Assembly (NCBI RefSeq): GCF_002287065.1
Contig: NZ_NSJZ01000004.1
Coordinates: 1 to 64,000, forward strand
Length of the DNA stretch: 64,000 bases
Source of the DNA: Paracoccus salipaludis
GTDB taxonomy: Bacteria; Pseudomonadota; Alphaproteobacteria; Rhodobacterales; Rhodobacteraceae
Direction of reading: 5' to 3'
Both the position numbers and the translations under genes were made by a program. The notes under the pieces were generated by a model. It searched no databases. It was not told the DNA's origin and was given only the letters and a program-made list of their open reading frames with translations. This document shows positions 49,471 to 60,877 of the stretch, one piece after another. Position 1 is the first letter of the stretch. Each line of letters opens with the position of its first letter.

Positions 49471-50567
49471 TCCAGCCGGACCGCGACCTCCTCGGCGATC
49501 GCCAGGGATGAGGTCAGGCCCGGGCTTTCGATGCCGAACAGGTTGACGAGGCCGGGGATGCCATGCGTTTCCGGCCCGTCGATGCGGAAGTCGGCGGCGG
49601 GCTCGCCCGGCCCGCTGATCTTGGGGCGGATGCCGCAATAGGTGGGCGCCAGCGCGCCTTCGGGCAGGCCGGGCCAGTAGCGGCGGATCTCGGCTTCGAA
49701 ATGCGCCTGCCGGTCGGGGTTCACGCGATAGTCGATGCCGTCGATCCACTCGACATCGGGGCCGAAGCGCATGGAGCCGCCGAGGTCCAGCGTCAGGTGG
49801 ACGCCGAGGCCGCCCGGCTCGGGCACCGGATAGATCAGGCGCGAAAAGGCAGGCCTGCCGGGCGCGGCATAATAGCTGCCGCGCGCATAGCGGGTGACGG
49901 GGACATGCGCCGGGTCGAGCCCCTGCACCGCCTGCGCCACCTGCGAGGCCCAGAGCCCGGCGGCGTTGACCACCATGTCGGCAGCCAGCCGGAAGCGCTC
50001 GCCATCCGTTTCGGTGTCCACGATGAAGCCGCCGGAGGCGGGCTCGATGGCGACGACCTGCGTGCCCAAGGCCAGCATGGCCCCTGCATCTTCGGCATCC
50101 GCCAGCAGCGCCTCCATCAGCGCATGGCTGTCCACGATGCCCGTTTCCGGCGACAGAAGGGCGCCATGGCAGGACAACGCCGGTTCAAGCTCCATGGCCT
50201 GCGCCCCGCTCAGCATGGTCAGCGCGACGCCATTCGCCGCCGCATGGCCCGCGATGCTGTCCAGCACCGCCAGTTGCTCGGGCGCCGTCGCCACGATCAG
50301 CTTGCCGCAGCGCCGGTGGGGCACCCCCCGCCCCGCGGCATAGTCGTAGAGCATTCCCCGGCCTGCCGTGCAGAGCCGCGCCTTGAGGCTGCCGGGCGCG
50401 TAATAGATGCCCGCGTGGATCACCTCGGAGTTGCGGGAACTCGTCTCGGTTCCGATGGCATCGGCCTTTTCGGCGATGATGACCTCGGTCCCGCGCAGGG
50501 CCAGGGCGCGAGCCACGGCCAGTCCCACGACGCCCGCGCCCACGACGATGCAGCCGACCCGATCCAT
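49440..50567 (-). CDS. FAD-dependent oxidoreductase, L-2-hydroxyglutarate oxidase (LhgO)-like
   Basis: This 375-residue DAO-family flavoprotein has the Rossmann motif [40 protein letters not shown] (typical of LhgO), [13 protein letters not shown], and [19 protein letters not shown] at the C-terminus. Oxidation of L-2-hydroxyglutarate or a similar 2-hydroxy acid is likely. The start at 50567 places the nucleotide-binding fold at the N-terminus. The last 31 bases lie inside the rlmN 3' end on the other strand. Confidence 0.87.
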   Translation of the reverse strand: MDRVGCIVVGAGVVGLAVARALALRGTEVIIAEKADAIGTETSSRNSEVIHAGIYYAPGSLKARLCTAGRGMLYDYAAGRGVPHRRCGKLIVATAPEQLAVLDSIAGHAAANGVALTMLSGAQAMELEPALSCHGALLSPETGIVDSHALMEALLADAEDAGAMLALGTQVVAIEPASGGFIVDTETDGERFRLAADMVVNAAGLWASQVAQAVQGLDPAHVPVTRYARGSYYAAPGRPAFSRLIYPVPEPGGLGVHLTLDLGGSMRFGPDVEWIDGIDYRVNPDRQAHFEAEIRRYWPGLPEGALAPTYCGIRPKISGPGEPAADFRIDGPETHGIPGLVNLFGIESPGLTSSLAIAEEVAVRLDQAIPASAAT

Positions 50568-50585
50568 GCCCGAACTCCGCCCAAG

Positions 50586-50612
50586 AAAAAGGCCCGCCCC
50601 GAAGGGCGGGCC
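50586..50612 (-). terminator. Rho-independent terminator of infC
   Basis: On the minus strand GGCCCGCC-CTTC-GGGGCGGGCC forms a GC-rich hairpin followed by TTTTTCTT, 24 bases after the infC stop. infC is therefore not continued into rpmI-rplT. Confidence 0.88.
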
Positions 50613-50635
50613 GTTCATCCGATATGACCGGCGCC

Positions 50636-51175
50636 TCAGCGGGGCGCGATCATCATCACCATCTGCCGGCCTTCCAGCTTCGGCATGGACTCGATCTTGC
50701 CCGTCTCGCCCACGTCGTCGCGGACGCGATTCAGAAGCTCCATCCCCAGATTCTGGTGGGCCATCTCGCGGCCCCGGAAACGCAGGGTGATCTTGACCTT
50801 GTCGCCGTCCTCGAGGAACCGCTTCACCGACCGCATCTTGACGTCGTAGTCGTGGTCATCGGTCCCGGGACGGAACTTGATTTCCTTGATCTCGATCGTC
50901 TTCTGCTTCTTGCGGGCCTCGGCCTCGCGCTTCTGCTGTTCGTACTTGAACTTGCCGAGGTCCATGATCTTGCAGACCGGCGGCACGGCGTTGGGCGAGA
51001 TCTCGACCAGATCCAGTCCGGCTTCCTGGGCCAGCGCGAGTCCGCGCGCGGGGGAAACCACCCCGATGTTTTCCCCGTCGGCGCCGATCAGGCGGATTTC
51101 CGGGACCCTGATCCGATCGTTGGTGCGGGGGCCGGTATCGCGGGTGGGCGGAGCGTTGTGCGGTCTGCGGGCTAT
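50636..51175 (-). CDS. infC: Translation initiation factor IF-3, apparent AUA start
   Basis: This 179-residue IF-3 has an N-domain ([40 protein letters not shown]), a Lys-rich linker and a C-domain ([37 protein letters not shown]). The family N-terminus ARRPHNAPP directly follows an ATA codon at 51175, and AAGGA (51188-51184) lies 8 bases before it. No ATG or GTG precedes in a sensible place; a TTG 30 codons upstream would add an unrelated tail. IF-3 genes elsewhere start with rare AUU-type codons and repress themselves by start-codon proofreading, so AUA fits. Confidence 0.93.
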   Translation of the reverse strand: MARRPHNAPPTRDTGPRTNDRIRVPEIRLIGADGENIGVVSPARGLALAQEAGLDLVEISPNAVPPVCKIMDLGKFKYEQQKREAEARKKQKTIEIKEIKFRPGTDDHDYDVKMRSVKRFLEDGDKVKITLRFRGREMAHQNLGMELLNRVRDDVGETGKIESMPKLEGRQMVMMIAPR

Positions 51176-51372
51176 GGGCGTCGTCCTTGCATGGTTGAAA
51201 GAGTCGATCACGAGATAATCAAGCGCGCCCCGCGATTCAACAGGCAAGGCGCGCCCGGCAGGCAAGCGTGCGGGTTTTCCGGGGCGTCGCGCTGTGCGAT
51301 AGAAGAGCTGTCCTCCTTCTGCCGGGGCGAGTGCGGCGGCGCGGGCGGGCGATGGATCATGGGGTTTCGCTG

Positions 51373-52032
51373 ATGACGCGCCTTGGGGCTGTGATTCTCG
51401 TTCTGGTCATCCTTCTGGCCGGTGTCTTTGCCTGGCAGTGGCAGTCGCGCCAACCGGCCGAGCCGGTGGCAACCGCCCCTGCCCCCGTGTCGGCCGATCC
51501 GGCCGATCCGGCCGCGCAGGCAAGCGACAGCGCCGCATCGGCCGCAGGCAGCGCCGCCGATGCCGCGGCCGACGCGGCGGACGTGGCCGCCGATGCCGCC
51601 GCAAGCGCGACGCAGGCCGCCGAAGGCACCGCCGCAGTGCCGCTGGACGAGGCCGCGCGCGAGGCGCAGGCGGCTGCCGAGGCCGCCATCCAGGCGGCCG
51701 CCGAGGCGGCGGATGCGGCGGCGCAGGCCCAGGCCGGGGCACAGGCGGGCGACGCCACGGATGCCGCCGCCGCGACCCAGACGGCAGGCTCTGCCGCGCG
51801 CGAGGCGGGGATTGCCGCCGGGACCGCCACCACCGCCGCGCGCACCGCCGCCGAGATCGACCGGCTGCTGACCCCCGAGGGCTTCAACGCCCCGGAAGTC
51901 GCCGCCCTGATCGATTCGAGCAACCTCGAGCCCGCGCAGAAGCAGTCGCTGAAGACCATCGTGACGGCTGCCTCGAGCAGCCCGGCGATGCTGCGCTCGG
52001 CGCTGGAACAGGTGCGGGCGGTGCTGCGGTGA
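51373..52032 (+). CDS. Ala-rich membrane-anchored low-complexity protein
   Basis: I do not recognise a named family. The 219-residue product has one N-terminal helix ([18 protein letters not shown]) with little before it, then about 130 residues made mostly of Ala with Asp, Glu, Gln and Thr (repeating [24 protein letters not shown] segments). The C-terminal 50 residues ([20 protein letters not shown] onward) look folded. The protein is likely anchored in the inner membrane with a helical periplasmic stalk. Its stop overlaps the GTG of the next gene (GTGA), so the two are coupled. An ATG at 51352 is an alternative start. Confidence 0.7.
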   Translation: MTRLGAVILVLVILLAGVFAWQWQSRQPAEPVATAPAPVSADPADPAAQASDSAASAAGSAADAAADAADVAADAAASATQAAEGTAAVPLDEAAREAQAAAEAAIQAAAEAADAAAQAQAGAQAGDATDAAAATQTAGSAAREAGIAAGTATTAARTAAEIDRLLTPEGFNAPEVAALIDSSNLEPAQKQSLKTIVTAASSSPAMLRSALEQVRAVLR

Positions 52033-53024
52033 ACGAGGCAAGTCCCCTTGTCCGGCCCGATCCGGCCGACCCGCAGGGCCTGAACGACACCTCGCGCCCC
52101 GCGCCCGCCCCGTTGCCCGCGGCGGCCGAGACGCCGCCGGCCGCGCCCTTCCGTCCCGTCCCGCTCGACGCCTTCCTGGCAAGCCCCGGCGACCACCTGC
52201 GCCGCGGCCCCATCGCGATCATCCTGGTCGAGGACCACGTCGCGGTTGCGGCGACCCTGGCCCATCACATGGAGGCGGGCTTCAAGAAGATCCTCGCCCT
52301 GTCGCCCGAGCCGCTGTCCCCCGCCGACCTGCCTCCCGATCCCAAGGGGCGGGTGCTGAACCTGCTGTTCGACGCGCGCATGGCAGGGGCGCATGTCCGC
52401 GCAGTCAACGCCGTGATCGAGGCGGCGCCGGCGGACACCTGGCTTTACTACGGCTACAACGCCGAGTTCCTGTTCTACCCCTTCTCGGAAAGCCGCGGCG
52501 TGGGCGAGATGCTGGCCTTTCACGCCGAAGAACGCCGGCGGGGGATGCTGACCTACGTGATCGACCTTTATGCCCCGGACCTGGCGCGTCATCCCGATGC
52601 CGTCAGCATGGACGAGGCGATGTTCGACCGGACCGGCTATTACGCCCTTGGCCGTTCCGACCGGAACGGCGGCACCCGCGAGCGGCAGCTGGACTTCTAC
52701 GGCGGGCTGCGCTGGCGCTTCGAGGAGCACCTGCCCGCCGACCGCCGACGCATCGACCGCATCGCGCTGTTCCGCACCGAAACGGGCCTGCGTCTTCTGC
52801 CCGACCACCGGCTGTCCATCCAGGAATACAACACCTATTCCTGTCCCTGGCACAACAACCTGACGGCGGCGGTGGCCTCGTTCCGGGTGGCGAAGGCCCT
52901 GGTGCGCAATCCCGGCTCGCGCGAGCAGATCCGGAGTTTCACCTGGCGCAACTCGGAACCCTTCCGCTGGTCCTCGCACCAGCTGATGGAGCGCGGGCTG
53001 ATGGAGCCGGGGCAGTGGTTCTGA
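52029..53024 (+). CDS. Degenerate glycosyltransferase-like protein
   Basis: This 331-residue protein has no close named family, but its order of motifs mirrors the two GT2 paralogues at 27.6-29.8 kb. [20 protein letters not shown] and [11 protein letters not shown] correspond to their N-terminal strands. [14 protein letters not shown] stands where they have DPDEFLVYPH, and [10 protein letters not shown] where they have MLLDMYPKG. The Asp residues expected for metal/sugar-nucleotide binding are replaced (DPDE to YNAE), so catalysis by the usual route is doubtful. It starts with GTG overlapping the preceding gene and is followed by a terminator. Confidence 0.6.
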   Translation: MNEASPLVRPDPADPQGLNDTSRPAPAPLPAAAETPPAAPFRPVPLDAFLASPGDHLRRGPIAIILVEDHVAVAATLAHHMEAGFKKILALSPEPLSPADLPPDPKGRVLNLLFDARMAGAHVRAVNAVIEAAPADTWLYYGYNAEFLFYPFSESRGVGEMLAFHAEERRRGMLTYVIDLYAPDLARHPDAVSMDEAMFDRTGYYALGRSDRNGGTRERQLDFYGGLRWRFEEHLPADRRRIDRIALFRTETGLRLLPDHRLSIQEYNTYSCPWHNNLTAAVASFRVAKALVRNPGSREQIRSFTWRNSEPFRWSSHQLMERGLMEPGQWF

Positions 53025-53050
53025 CGCCGGGCTGACTGACGGCGCGCAGG

Positions 53051-53073
53051 AAAAAGGGGGCCTTTCGGCCCCC
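53051..53073 (-). terminator. Terminator shared by gdhA and the convergent upstream gene
   Basis: GGGGGCC-TTTC-GGCCCCC with AAAAA on its left arm gives a minus-strand hairpin followed by TTTTT, 43 bases after the gdhA stop. In the plus direction the hairpin is followed only by TTCC, so it acts mainly for gdhA. Confidence 0.75.
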
Positions 53074-53115
53074 TTCCGCACGTCCCGAGGGCGCGCGACC
53101 GGCGCCCGGCCTGCG

Positions 53116-54564
<1,449 letters not shown>

Positions 54565-54720
54565 TCAAAAAATAGGCACTCTGTGAAATGTGGGTGCAGC
54601 GCGCGCAAGGTTTCAGTGGCCGGGCAGAGGCTCCCTCGCCTGCTTGCGCGGTTTGCCGCCCGGATGATAGACGCGGGAAAAGCCGGCATGGGCCGGCGTG
54701 GACAAACAGGACCGAACCGC

Positions 54721-55230
54721 ATGGCAATGGAACAGACCCGCTTCGACAAGGGCGACCTTCTGGCCTGCGCGCGGGGCGAGTTGTTCGGCCCCGGCAATGC
54801 CCAGCTTCCCGAGCCGCCGATGCTGATGATGGACCGCATCACCGACATCAGCGAGGACCGGGGCGCCCATGGCAAGGGCCACGTGGTGGCCGAGTTCGAC
54901 ATCACCCCCGACCTGTGGTTCTTCGCCTGCCACTTCCCCGGGAACCCCATCATGCCGGGCTGCCTCGGGCTTGACGGGCTGTGGCAGCTGACGGGCTTCA
55001 ACCTGGGCTGGCGCGGCTGGACCGGGCGCGGCTATGCGCTGGGCGTGGGCGAGGTCAAGCTGACCGGCATGGTCCGGCCCGACCGCAAGCTGCTGACCTA
55101 CAAGGTCGATTTCACAAAAGCCGTGCAGACCCGCCGGCTGACCATGGGCGTGGCCGACGGCATCGTGGAAGCCGATGGCGAGGTCATCTACCAGGTCAAG
55201 GACATGAAGGTCGCTCTTTCCGAGAGCTGA
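54721..55230 (+). CDS. fabA: 3-hydroxydecanoyl-ACP dehydratase/isomerase FabA
   Basis: This 169-residue hot-dog enzyme introduces the double bond for unsaturated fatty acids. The active-site His71 and Asp85 lie in [34 protein letters not shown] at 54721 gives the standard N-terminus, although the frame is open far upstream. It is the first gene of fabA-fabB-fabI. Confidence 0.95.
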   Translation: MAMEQTRFDKGDLLACARGELFGPGNAQLPEPPMLMMDRITDISEDRGAHGKGHVVAEFDITPDLWFFACHFPGNPIMPGCLGLDGLWQLTGFNLGWRGWTGRGYALGVGEVKLTGMVRPDRKLLTYKVDFTKAVQTRRLTMGVADGIVEADGEVIYQVKDMKVALSES

Positions 55231-55247
55231 ACAAGAAAGGCTGCATC

Positions 55248-56477
55248 ATGCGCCGCGTCGTCATCACCGGGCTGGGGATCGTCTCGCCCATCGGCAACAA
55301 CGCCGCCGAGGTCACCGAAAGCCTGCGCACGGGCCGCTCGGGGATCGTCTTCTCGCCCGAATACGCCGAGCGGGGATTCCGCAGCCAGGTCGAGGGGCGG
55401 CCCACCATCGACATCGCCGCCCATGTGGACAAGCGCGACCTGCGCTTCATGGGCGAGGGCGCGGCCTGGAACTTCATCGCCATGCAGCAGGCCATCGCGG
55501 ATTCGGGGCTTGAGCCGGGCGATGTTTCCAACCCGCGCACGGGCCTCGTGATGGGCTCGGGCGGGCCGTCGACGTCGAACTTCTTCAACGCCCACCAGAT
55601 CGTCGTGGAAAAGGGCGCGCCCAAGCGCATGGGGCCGTTCATGGTCACGCGCTGCATGTCCTCGACGAACTCGGCCTGCCTTGCCACGCCGTTCTCGATC
55701 AAGGGCGTGAACTATTCGATCACCTCGGCCTGCTCGACCAGCGCGCATTGCATCGGCAACGGGACCGAGCTGATCCAGATGGGCAAGCAGGACATCGTCT
55801 TCGCCGGCGGCGGCGAGGAACTGGATTGGACGCTGAGCTGCCTGTTCGACGCGATGGGCGCGATGTCGTCCAAGTACAACGACGCGCCGGAAACCGCCTC
55901 GCGCCCCTTCGACGTGACCCGCGACGGCTTTGTCATCGGCGGCGGCGGCGGCGTGGTCGTGCTGGAGGAGCTTGAGCACGCGAAGGCCCGCGGCGCGAAG
56001 ATCTACGCCGAGGTGACGGGCTACGGCGCGACCTCGGACGGCTACGACATGGTCGCGCCCTCGGGCGAGGGCGGCGAGCGGTCCATGCGGCTGGCGCTGG
56101 ACACCCTGCCGGAAGGCCGCAGCATCAGCTATGTGAACGCGCATGGCACCTCGACCCCCGTGGGGGACGTCACCGAGATCAAGGCCCTGCGCCGGGTCTT
56201 CGGCGAGGGCGCGGTGCCCAAGGTTTCCTCGACCAAGTCGCTGACCGGCCACAGCCTGGGCGCCACGGGCGTGCACGAGGCGATCTATTCGCTGCTGATG
56301 ATGCAGCACGGCTTCATTTCGGCCTCGGCCAACGTCAAGGAACTCGACCCCGAGATCCGGCCCGAGGAGATTGCCACCCAGCGCATCGACAACGTCGATT
56401 TCGACAGCGTGCTGTCCAACAGCTTCGGCTTCGGCGGCACCAACGCGACGCTGGTGATGTCCAAGTTCCGCGACTGA
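55248..56477 (+). CDS. fabB: 3-oxoacyl-ACP synthase I FabB
   Basis: This 409-residue ketosynthase elongates the cis-3-decenoyl intermediate made by FabA. The Cys-His-His triad is C162 ([12 protein letters not shown]), the His of [11 protein letters not shown], and the His of TGHSLGATG; the C-terminal GGTNATLVM is typical. It starts 17 bases after fabA, with AAGAAAGG upstream. Confidence 0.96.
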   Translation: MRRVVITGLGIVSPIGNNAAEVTESLRTGRSGIVFSPEYAERGFRSQVEGRPTIDIAAHVDKRDLRFMGEGAAWNFIAMQQAIADSGLEPGDVSNPRTGLVMGSGGPSTSNFFNAHQIVVEKGAPKRMGPFMVTRCMSSTNSACLATPFSIKGVNYSITSACSTSAHCIGNGTELIQMGKQDIVFAGGGEELDWTLSCLFDAMGAMSSKYNDAPETASRPFDVTRDGFVIGGGGGVVVLEELEHAKARGAKIYAEVTGYGATSDGYDMVAPSGEGGERSMRLALDTLPEGRSISYVNAHGTSTPVGDVTEIKALRRVFGEGAVPKVSSTKSLTGHSLGATGVHEAIYSLLMMQHGFISASANVKELDPEIRPEEIATQRIDNVDFDSVLSNSFGFGGTNATLVMSKFRD

Positions 56478-56500
56478 CATTCAAACAAGGATCTTTGTCC

Positions 56501-57289
56501 ATGCCGGGATTGCTCGAGGGGAAACGCGGCCTTGTGATGGGGGTCGCCAATGACCGCTCGATCGCCTGGGGCATCGCAAGGGCGCTGGCCGCGCAGGGGG
56601 CGGAACTGGCCTTCACCTACCAGGGCGAGGCCTTCGGCAAGCGGGTGCAGCCCCTGGCGGAATCGGTCGGGTCGGACATCCTGCTGGACGTGGACGTGAC
56701 CGACGACGCCTCGCTGGACGCGGCCTTCGCGGCGCTGGGGGAACGCTGGGGACGGCTGGACATCGTGGTCCACGCCATCGCCTTTTCCAACAAGGACGAG
56801 CTGACCGGCCGCTTCGTGGACACGAGCCGGGCGAACTTCAAGCAGTCGCTGGACATCTCCTGCTATTCGCTGATCGAGGTCGCGCGCCGCTCGCTGCCGC
56901 TGATGACCGAGGGCGGCACGATCCTGACCCTGACCTATGCCGGCTCGAACCGCGTCACGCCCTTCTACAACGTCATGGGCGTGGCCAAGGCGGCGCTGGA
57001 ATCGGCGGTGCGCTATCTGGCGAACGACCTGGGGCCGCAGGGCATCCGGGTGAACGCGATCAGCCCCGGCCCGATGAAGACGCTGGCCGGCGCGGCCATC
57101 GGCGGCGCCCGCAAGACCTATCGCCATACCGAGGCGAACGCCCCCCTGCGCGCCAACGCGACGCTGGAGGCGATCGGCGGCACGGCGGTGTGGCTCGCCT
57201 CGGACTGGGGCGCCTGCACCACCGGAGAGGTCGTGACCGTGGACGGCGGCTATCACGTCCTCGGGATGCCGCAATCCGAGAATATCTGA
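56501..57289 (+). CDS. fabI: Enoyl-ACP reductase FabI
   Basis: This 262-residue NADH-dependent enoyl reductase has the family N-terminus GKRGLVMGVANDRSIAWGIA, AFSNKDELTGRFVDTSR, and the catalytic Y-M-K series in FYNVMGVAKAALES. ATG at 56501 is used with AAGGAT upstream; an in-frame TTG two codons earlier is not needed. Third gene of the fabA-fabB-fabI run. Confidence 0.95.
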   Translation: MPGLLEGKRGLVMGVANDRSIAWGIARALAAQGAELAFTYQGEAFGKRVQPLAESVGSDILLDVDVTDDASLDAAFAALGERWGRLDIVVHAIAFSNKDELTGRFVDTSRANFKQSLDISCYSLIEVARRSLPLMTEGGTILTLTYAGSNRVTPFYNVMGVAKAALESAVRYLANDLGPQGIRVNAISPGPMKTLAGAAIGGARKTYRHTEANAPLRANATLEAIGGTAVWLASDWGACTTGEVVTVDGGYHVLGMPQSENI

Positions 57290-57308
57290 CGGGACCGTCC
57301 GGCGGGGA

Positions 57309-58448
57309 TCAGACCCGCCGTCCCTCGACCCAGATGCCGCGCACGGCCGCCGCAGTACCGATGCGCGCCACGCGGATCACGTCGGCACGCGCGCCGGGAA
57401 CAAGGTGCCCCCGGTCGTCCAGTCCCGTCGCCTCGGCGGGCGCGGCCGTCACGCAGGCGATCCCGCGCGCCATGTCGCCCCACAGGTCGCCCAGCATCAG
57501 CGCACCCGACAGCAGCGAGGACGGCACGTAGTCCGAGGACAGGATGTCCAGCAGGTCGGCGCGCGCCAGTTCCTCGGCCGCCACGTTGCCGCTGTGCGAG
57601 CCGCCCCGGATCAGGTTCGGCGCGCCCATCATCACGCGGATACCGTGGGCATGGCAGGCCCGCGCCGCCTCGACCGTGGTGGGGAACTCGGCGAAATGGA
57701 CCCCGTGGCCCGCGCTGACGGCCACATGCCCTGCCGTGGTGTCGTCGTGGCTGGCCAGCACCGCGCCATAGCGCCGCGCCTCGGCCACGGCGGTTGCCTC
57801 GTGCAGGTCGCCCACGCGGGCGCGCAGGGCGCGCTGCTCGGCCAGGTGCTGCTGGAAGACCTCCTCGGTCAGCCCGTGGCGGCCGATGACATAGTCCCGC
57901 AGCTTGCTCACGTCGCGGAACTGCCGTTCGCCCGGGGTGTGGTCCATCAGGCTGACGATCCCGACGCTGTCACGGGGACCGAACTTGGCCATCTCCTCGA
58001 CCAGCGTTTCGGAACAGATCTCGGCCCGCAGATGCAGGAAATGGCTGATCCGCAGCGCTCCCTGCCCGCGCAGTTCCAGGATCTCGTCGGCCAGCGCGCG
58101 GGCGTATTCGCTGTAGTTGGCATCCTCGTTCGACACGACCGAACCCACCCGCAGCGCGTCGAAGACGGTGGTGATCCCGACGCTGGCCAGTTCCGCGTCA
58201 TGGGCGATGATCGCCGCCCCATGCGGCCAGTCCACGCGGGGACGCGGCTGGATGTGGCGTTCCAGGTTGTCGGTGTGCAGTTCGATCAGCCCCGGCATGA
58301 CCAGGTCGCCCCCGCAGTCGATGGCGCCTGCGGGAACGCCCGTGCCTTCCGCGATCTCGGCGATCCGGCCCCCCGACAGCCGCACCTGCCCGCGCAGGGT
58401 CTCGGTCGGCATGACCAGGGTGGCATTGGCGAGGATCGTGTCGGTCAT
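57309..58448 (-). CDS. phnM: Alpha-D-ribose 1-methylphosphonate 5-triphosphate diphosphatase PhnM
   Basis: This 379-residue amidohydrolase-fold enzyme acts in the C-P lyase pathway, removing pyrophosphate from the phosphonate-ribose triphosphate. It has GGDLVMPGLIELHTDNLERH, SLMDHTPGERQFRD, VLASHDDTTAGHV and MGAPNLIRGGSHSGN. Start MTDTILANATLVMPTE at 58448. phnM, the DUF1045 gene and phnN cluster here; the core phnGHIJKL genes are not in the window, so the locus is incomplete or split. Confidence 0.94.
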   Translation of the reverse strand: MTDTILANATLVMPTETLRGQVRLSGGRIAEIAEGTGVPAGAIDCGGDLVMPGLIELHTDNLERHIQPRPRVDWPHGAAIIAHDAELASVGITTVFDALRVGSVVSNEDANYSEYARALADEILELRGQGALRISHFLHLRAEICSETLVEEMAKFGPRDSVGIVSLMDHTPGERQFRDVSKLRDYVIGRHGLTEEVFQQHLAEQRALRARVGDLHEATAVAEARRYGAVLASHDDTTAGHVAVSAGHGVHFAEFPTTVEAARACHAHGIRVMMGAPNLIRGGSHSGNVAAEELARADLLDILSSDYVPSSLLSGALMLGDLWGDMARGIACVTAAPAEATGLDDRGHLVPGARADVIRVARIGTAAAVRGIWVEGRRV

Positions 58449-58525
58449 CGGGCAGTCCTGTCTTGCGGATGCGGAACAGCCCCGGCATGCGGGCCGTTCG
58501 GGGGTCAGCATCCCGGGAGGTATGG

Positions 58526-59206
58526 ATGAAACGCTTTGCCGTCTATTACGCGCCGCGCCAAGGAGAGTTTGCCGCCCGCACCGCCGCCTGGCTGGGCTGG
58601 GACGCCGCGTCGGGGCGCGAGGTGGCCCGGCCCGACCTGCCCGGCCTGCCCTGCCACGCGGCGGAGATCACGCGCGACCCGCGGAAATACGGCTTCCACG
58701 GCACGATCCGCGCGCCCTTCCGCCTGGGCGAGGGCGTCAGCCCGGACGATGCCGTGGCGACGGTCGAGGCGCTGGCCGCGCGGCTTGCCCCTGTGTCCTG
58801 CGTTGGGCTGCGGATGGTGGACCTGCACGGCTTTCTCGCGCTGATCCCCGAGGACTGCGACGACGAACTCAAGGCGCTGGCCGCAGCCGTGGTCGAGGGC
58901 ACGAACCACCTCCGCGCGCCGCTGACCAGGGAAGAGATCGCCAGGCGCAAGCCTGACCGGTTGTCGCCCCGCCAGCGCGAGCTGCTGGACCGCTGGGGCT
59001 ATCCCTTCGTCATGGAGGAGTTCCAGTTCCACCTGACCCTGACCGACAAGCTGCCCGAGGACCAGCGCCCCCAGGTCATGGCGGCCCTGCAGGAATATCT
59101 CTCTTCCGTCCTGCCACGCCCCTTCGTGATCGAGGACCTGTGCCTTCTTGGCGAGGAGATGGACGGCCGCTTTCACCTGCTTCACCGCGCCGCCCTGTCC
59201 GGCTGA
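58526..59206 (+). CDS. DUF1045 phosphonate-associated 2H phosphoesterase-like protein
   Basis: This 226-residue protein belongs to DUF1045, found almost only with phosphonate genes. Two HxT motifs (YGFHGTIRAPF near residue 57 and QFHLTLTDK near 170) make it a member of the 2H phosphoesterase superfamily, suggesting cyclic phosphodiester chemistry, perhaps replacing PhnP. GGGAGG precedes the ATG. It is divergent from phnM and overlaps phnN by 25 bases at the 3' end. Confidence 0.88.
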   Translation: MKRFAVYYAPRQGEFAARTAAWLGWDAASGREVARPDLPGLPCHAAEITRDPRKYGFHGTIRAPFRLGEGVSPDDAVATVEALAARLAPVSCVGLRMVDLHGFLALIPEDCDDELKALAAAVVEGTNHLRAPLTREEIARRKPDRLSPRQRELLDRWGYPFVMEEFQFHLTLTDKLPEDQRPQVMAALQEYLSSVLPRPFVIEDLCLLGEEMDGRFHLLHRAALSG

Positions 59207-59709
59207 AGCGCGGCCAGTAGGCGCGCCACGCCGTCTTCCACCGCGCCGTCGTTCGCCACCACGGTCGCGCGGGTGCCGGGCGGCAGGTCGAACGAGGCGC
59301 GCCCGAGCCTCTCGCGGATGTCGGCCTCGTTTTCGCGCCCCCGGGCTGCAAGGCGCGCGGCCAGCACCGGGGCCGATGCGGTGACGAGGATCACCCGCAG
59401 ATCGGGAAAGGCCGCCTGCGCGGCGGGCAGGGCGGCGCGGCTGCCGTTGAAGATCACGTCGCCGCCCTGCAACTGGTCGTGGGGGATGCCGTAGCGCAGC
59501 CCGTGGGCTTCCCAGTCCAGCGCGAACGCGCCGCGCGCCTTTCGGGCGGCGAACGCCTCGGGGGTGACGCCCTCGAAATCCTCGCCCCCCGCCTCGGTCG
59601 GGCGGGTGATCACGCGGCGCGCGAGCCGCAGGTCGGGCCGCCGTTCCAGGGCGCCCGCGATCAGCGTGTCCTTGCCCGCGCCCGAGGGACCCACGACCGC
59701 AAAGATCAT
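59182..59709 (-). CDS. phnN: Ribose 1,5-bisphosphate phosphokinase PhnN
   Basis: This 175-residue guanylate-kinase-like enzyme makes PRPP from ribose 1,5-bisphosphate, the end product of phosphonate breakdown. The P-loop is VVGPSGAGKDTLI near the N-terminus; RRVITRPTEAGGEDFEGVTP is the acceptor region. The start MIFAVVGPSGAGKD at 59709 places the P-loop correctly. Confidence 0.92.
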   Translation of the reverse strand: MIFAVVGPSGAGKDTLIAGALERRPDLRLARRVITRPTEAGGEDFEGVTPEAFAARKARGAFALDWEAHGLRYGIPHDQLQGGDVIFNGSRAALPAAQAAFPDLRVILVTASAPVLAARLAARGRENEADIRERLGRASFDLPPGTRATVVANDGAVEDGVARLLAALQPDRAAR

Positions 59710-59865
59710 GCCGCACCTCTCCTTTGCCAGGCCGCCGCTGCCGCGCCGCTGGTCCCCGTTCCCCGTATCCGCCGGATGTGCCCCCGGCACGCGCGTGGGT
59801 CAACCCGCTGTTGCCCCCGCCCTGCCCGCGCGGCAGGATGCCCGCCGAGACAGGGGGGACGGTTC

Positions 59866-60717
59866 ATGGACGTGCAGCATTTCACCGCGGCGGATGGCGC
59901 GCGGATCGCCTATCGGGACGAGGGGCGGGGGCTGCCGGTCCTGTGCCTTGCGGGGCTGACGCGCAGCATGGACGATTTCGACTATCTTGCACCGACGCTG
60001 GCCGGCTGCCGGATGATCCGCATGGACTATCGCGGGCGCGGGCAGTCCGACTGGACGGGGGCCGCCACCTACACCGTCCCGCAGGAAGGCGCGGATGCGC
60101 TGGCGCTGCTGGATCACCTTGGCATTGCAAAGGCGGCGATCGTCGGCACCTCGCGCGGGGGGCTGATCGCGATGTATCTCGCCGCCGTCGCCAAGGACCG
60201 CCTGCTGGGCGTCTGCCTGAACGACGTGGGTCCCCAGCTTCGGCGCGAGGGGCTGGAGGCGATCATGGACTATGTCGGCCGCCGCCCGACCGCGCGCACG
60301 CTGGCCGAGGTGGCCGAGCGCCTGCCCCGCACCCTGCGCGGCTTCGGCGAGGTCCCCGAGGGCCGCTGGGTCGAGGAAGCCGCCCGCCTTTACCGCCAGG
60401 CCGAGGACGGCGTGACCCTGACCTACGACCCGGCCCTGCGCGAGGCCTTCCTTGCCGCCTTCAAGAACCCCGACGCGACTGCCTGGCCCCTGTTCGACGC
60501 GCTGGAGGGGCTGCCCGTCGCGCTGATCCACGGCGAGGGCTCGGACCTGCTGGGCGAGGACGCGGTCGCCGAGATGCGGCGGCGGCGGCCCGACATGATC
60601 TACGGCAAGGTGCCGGGGCGCGGGCATATCCCCTGGCTGGACGAGGGGGAGAGCGTGCAGGTGGTCAGGGAATGGCTCGCCAGGGTTGCCGCGCAGGTCC
60701 AGGCGACGGAGGCCTGA
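59866..60717 (+). CDS. Alpha/beta hydrolase
   Basis: This 283-residue alpha/beta hydrolase has the nucleophile elbow GTSRGG (Ser), an oxyanion segment LCLAGLTRSMDDFD, RMDYRGRGQSDW, and a C-terminal GRGHIPWLDE with the catalytic His. The substrate is unknown. The last ~200 bases recur as a broken copy at 61737-61943. Confidence 0.87.
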   Translation: MDVQHFTAADGARIAYRDEGRGLPVLCLAGLTRSMDDFDYLAPTLAGCRMIRMDYRGRGQSDWTGAATYTVPQEGADALALLDHLGIAKAAIVGTSRGGLIAMYLAAVAKDRLLGVCLNDVGPQLRREGLEAIMDYVGRRPTARTLAEVAERLPRTLRGFGEVPEGRWVEEAARLYRQAEDGVTLTYDPALREAFLAAFKNPDATAWPLFDALEGLPVALIHGEGSDLLGEDAVAEMRRRRPDMIYGKVPGRGHIPWLDEGESVQVVREWLARVAAQVQATEA

Positions 60718-60877
60718 GGCGCGCTTGCGCCCGTCCTTGTCCCGTCGCCGGAGGCTATCCGAGCCGCGCGCCTTTCCCCGTCCTGAAACGGGGATGCGCC
60801 CGCCTGCTCTCGCGTCGATGTGACAGCGCGGGGCCTGGGGGCAAGCTAGGCTGGACCCAGCACGCGCGGAGGATCCG

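Noticed and set aside
51438..52028. Plus-strand frame upstream of the glycosyltransferase-like gene that would extend it by ~195 residues
   Set aside because: It runs through the Ala-rich gene in another frame; the GTG at 52029 overlapping that gene's stop is the better start.
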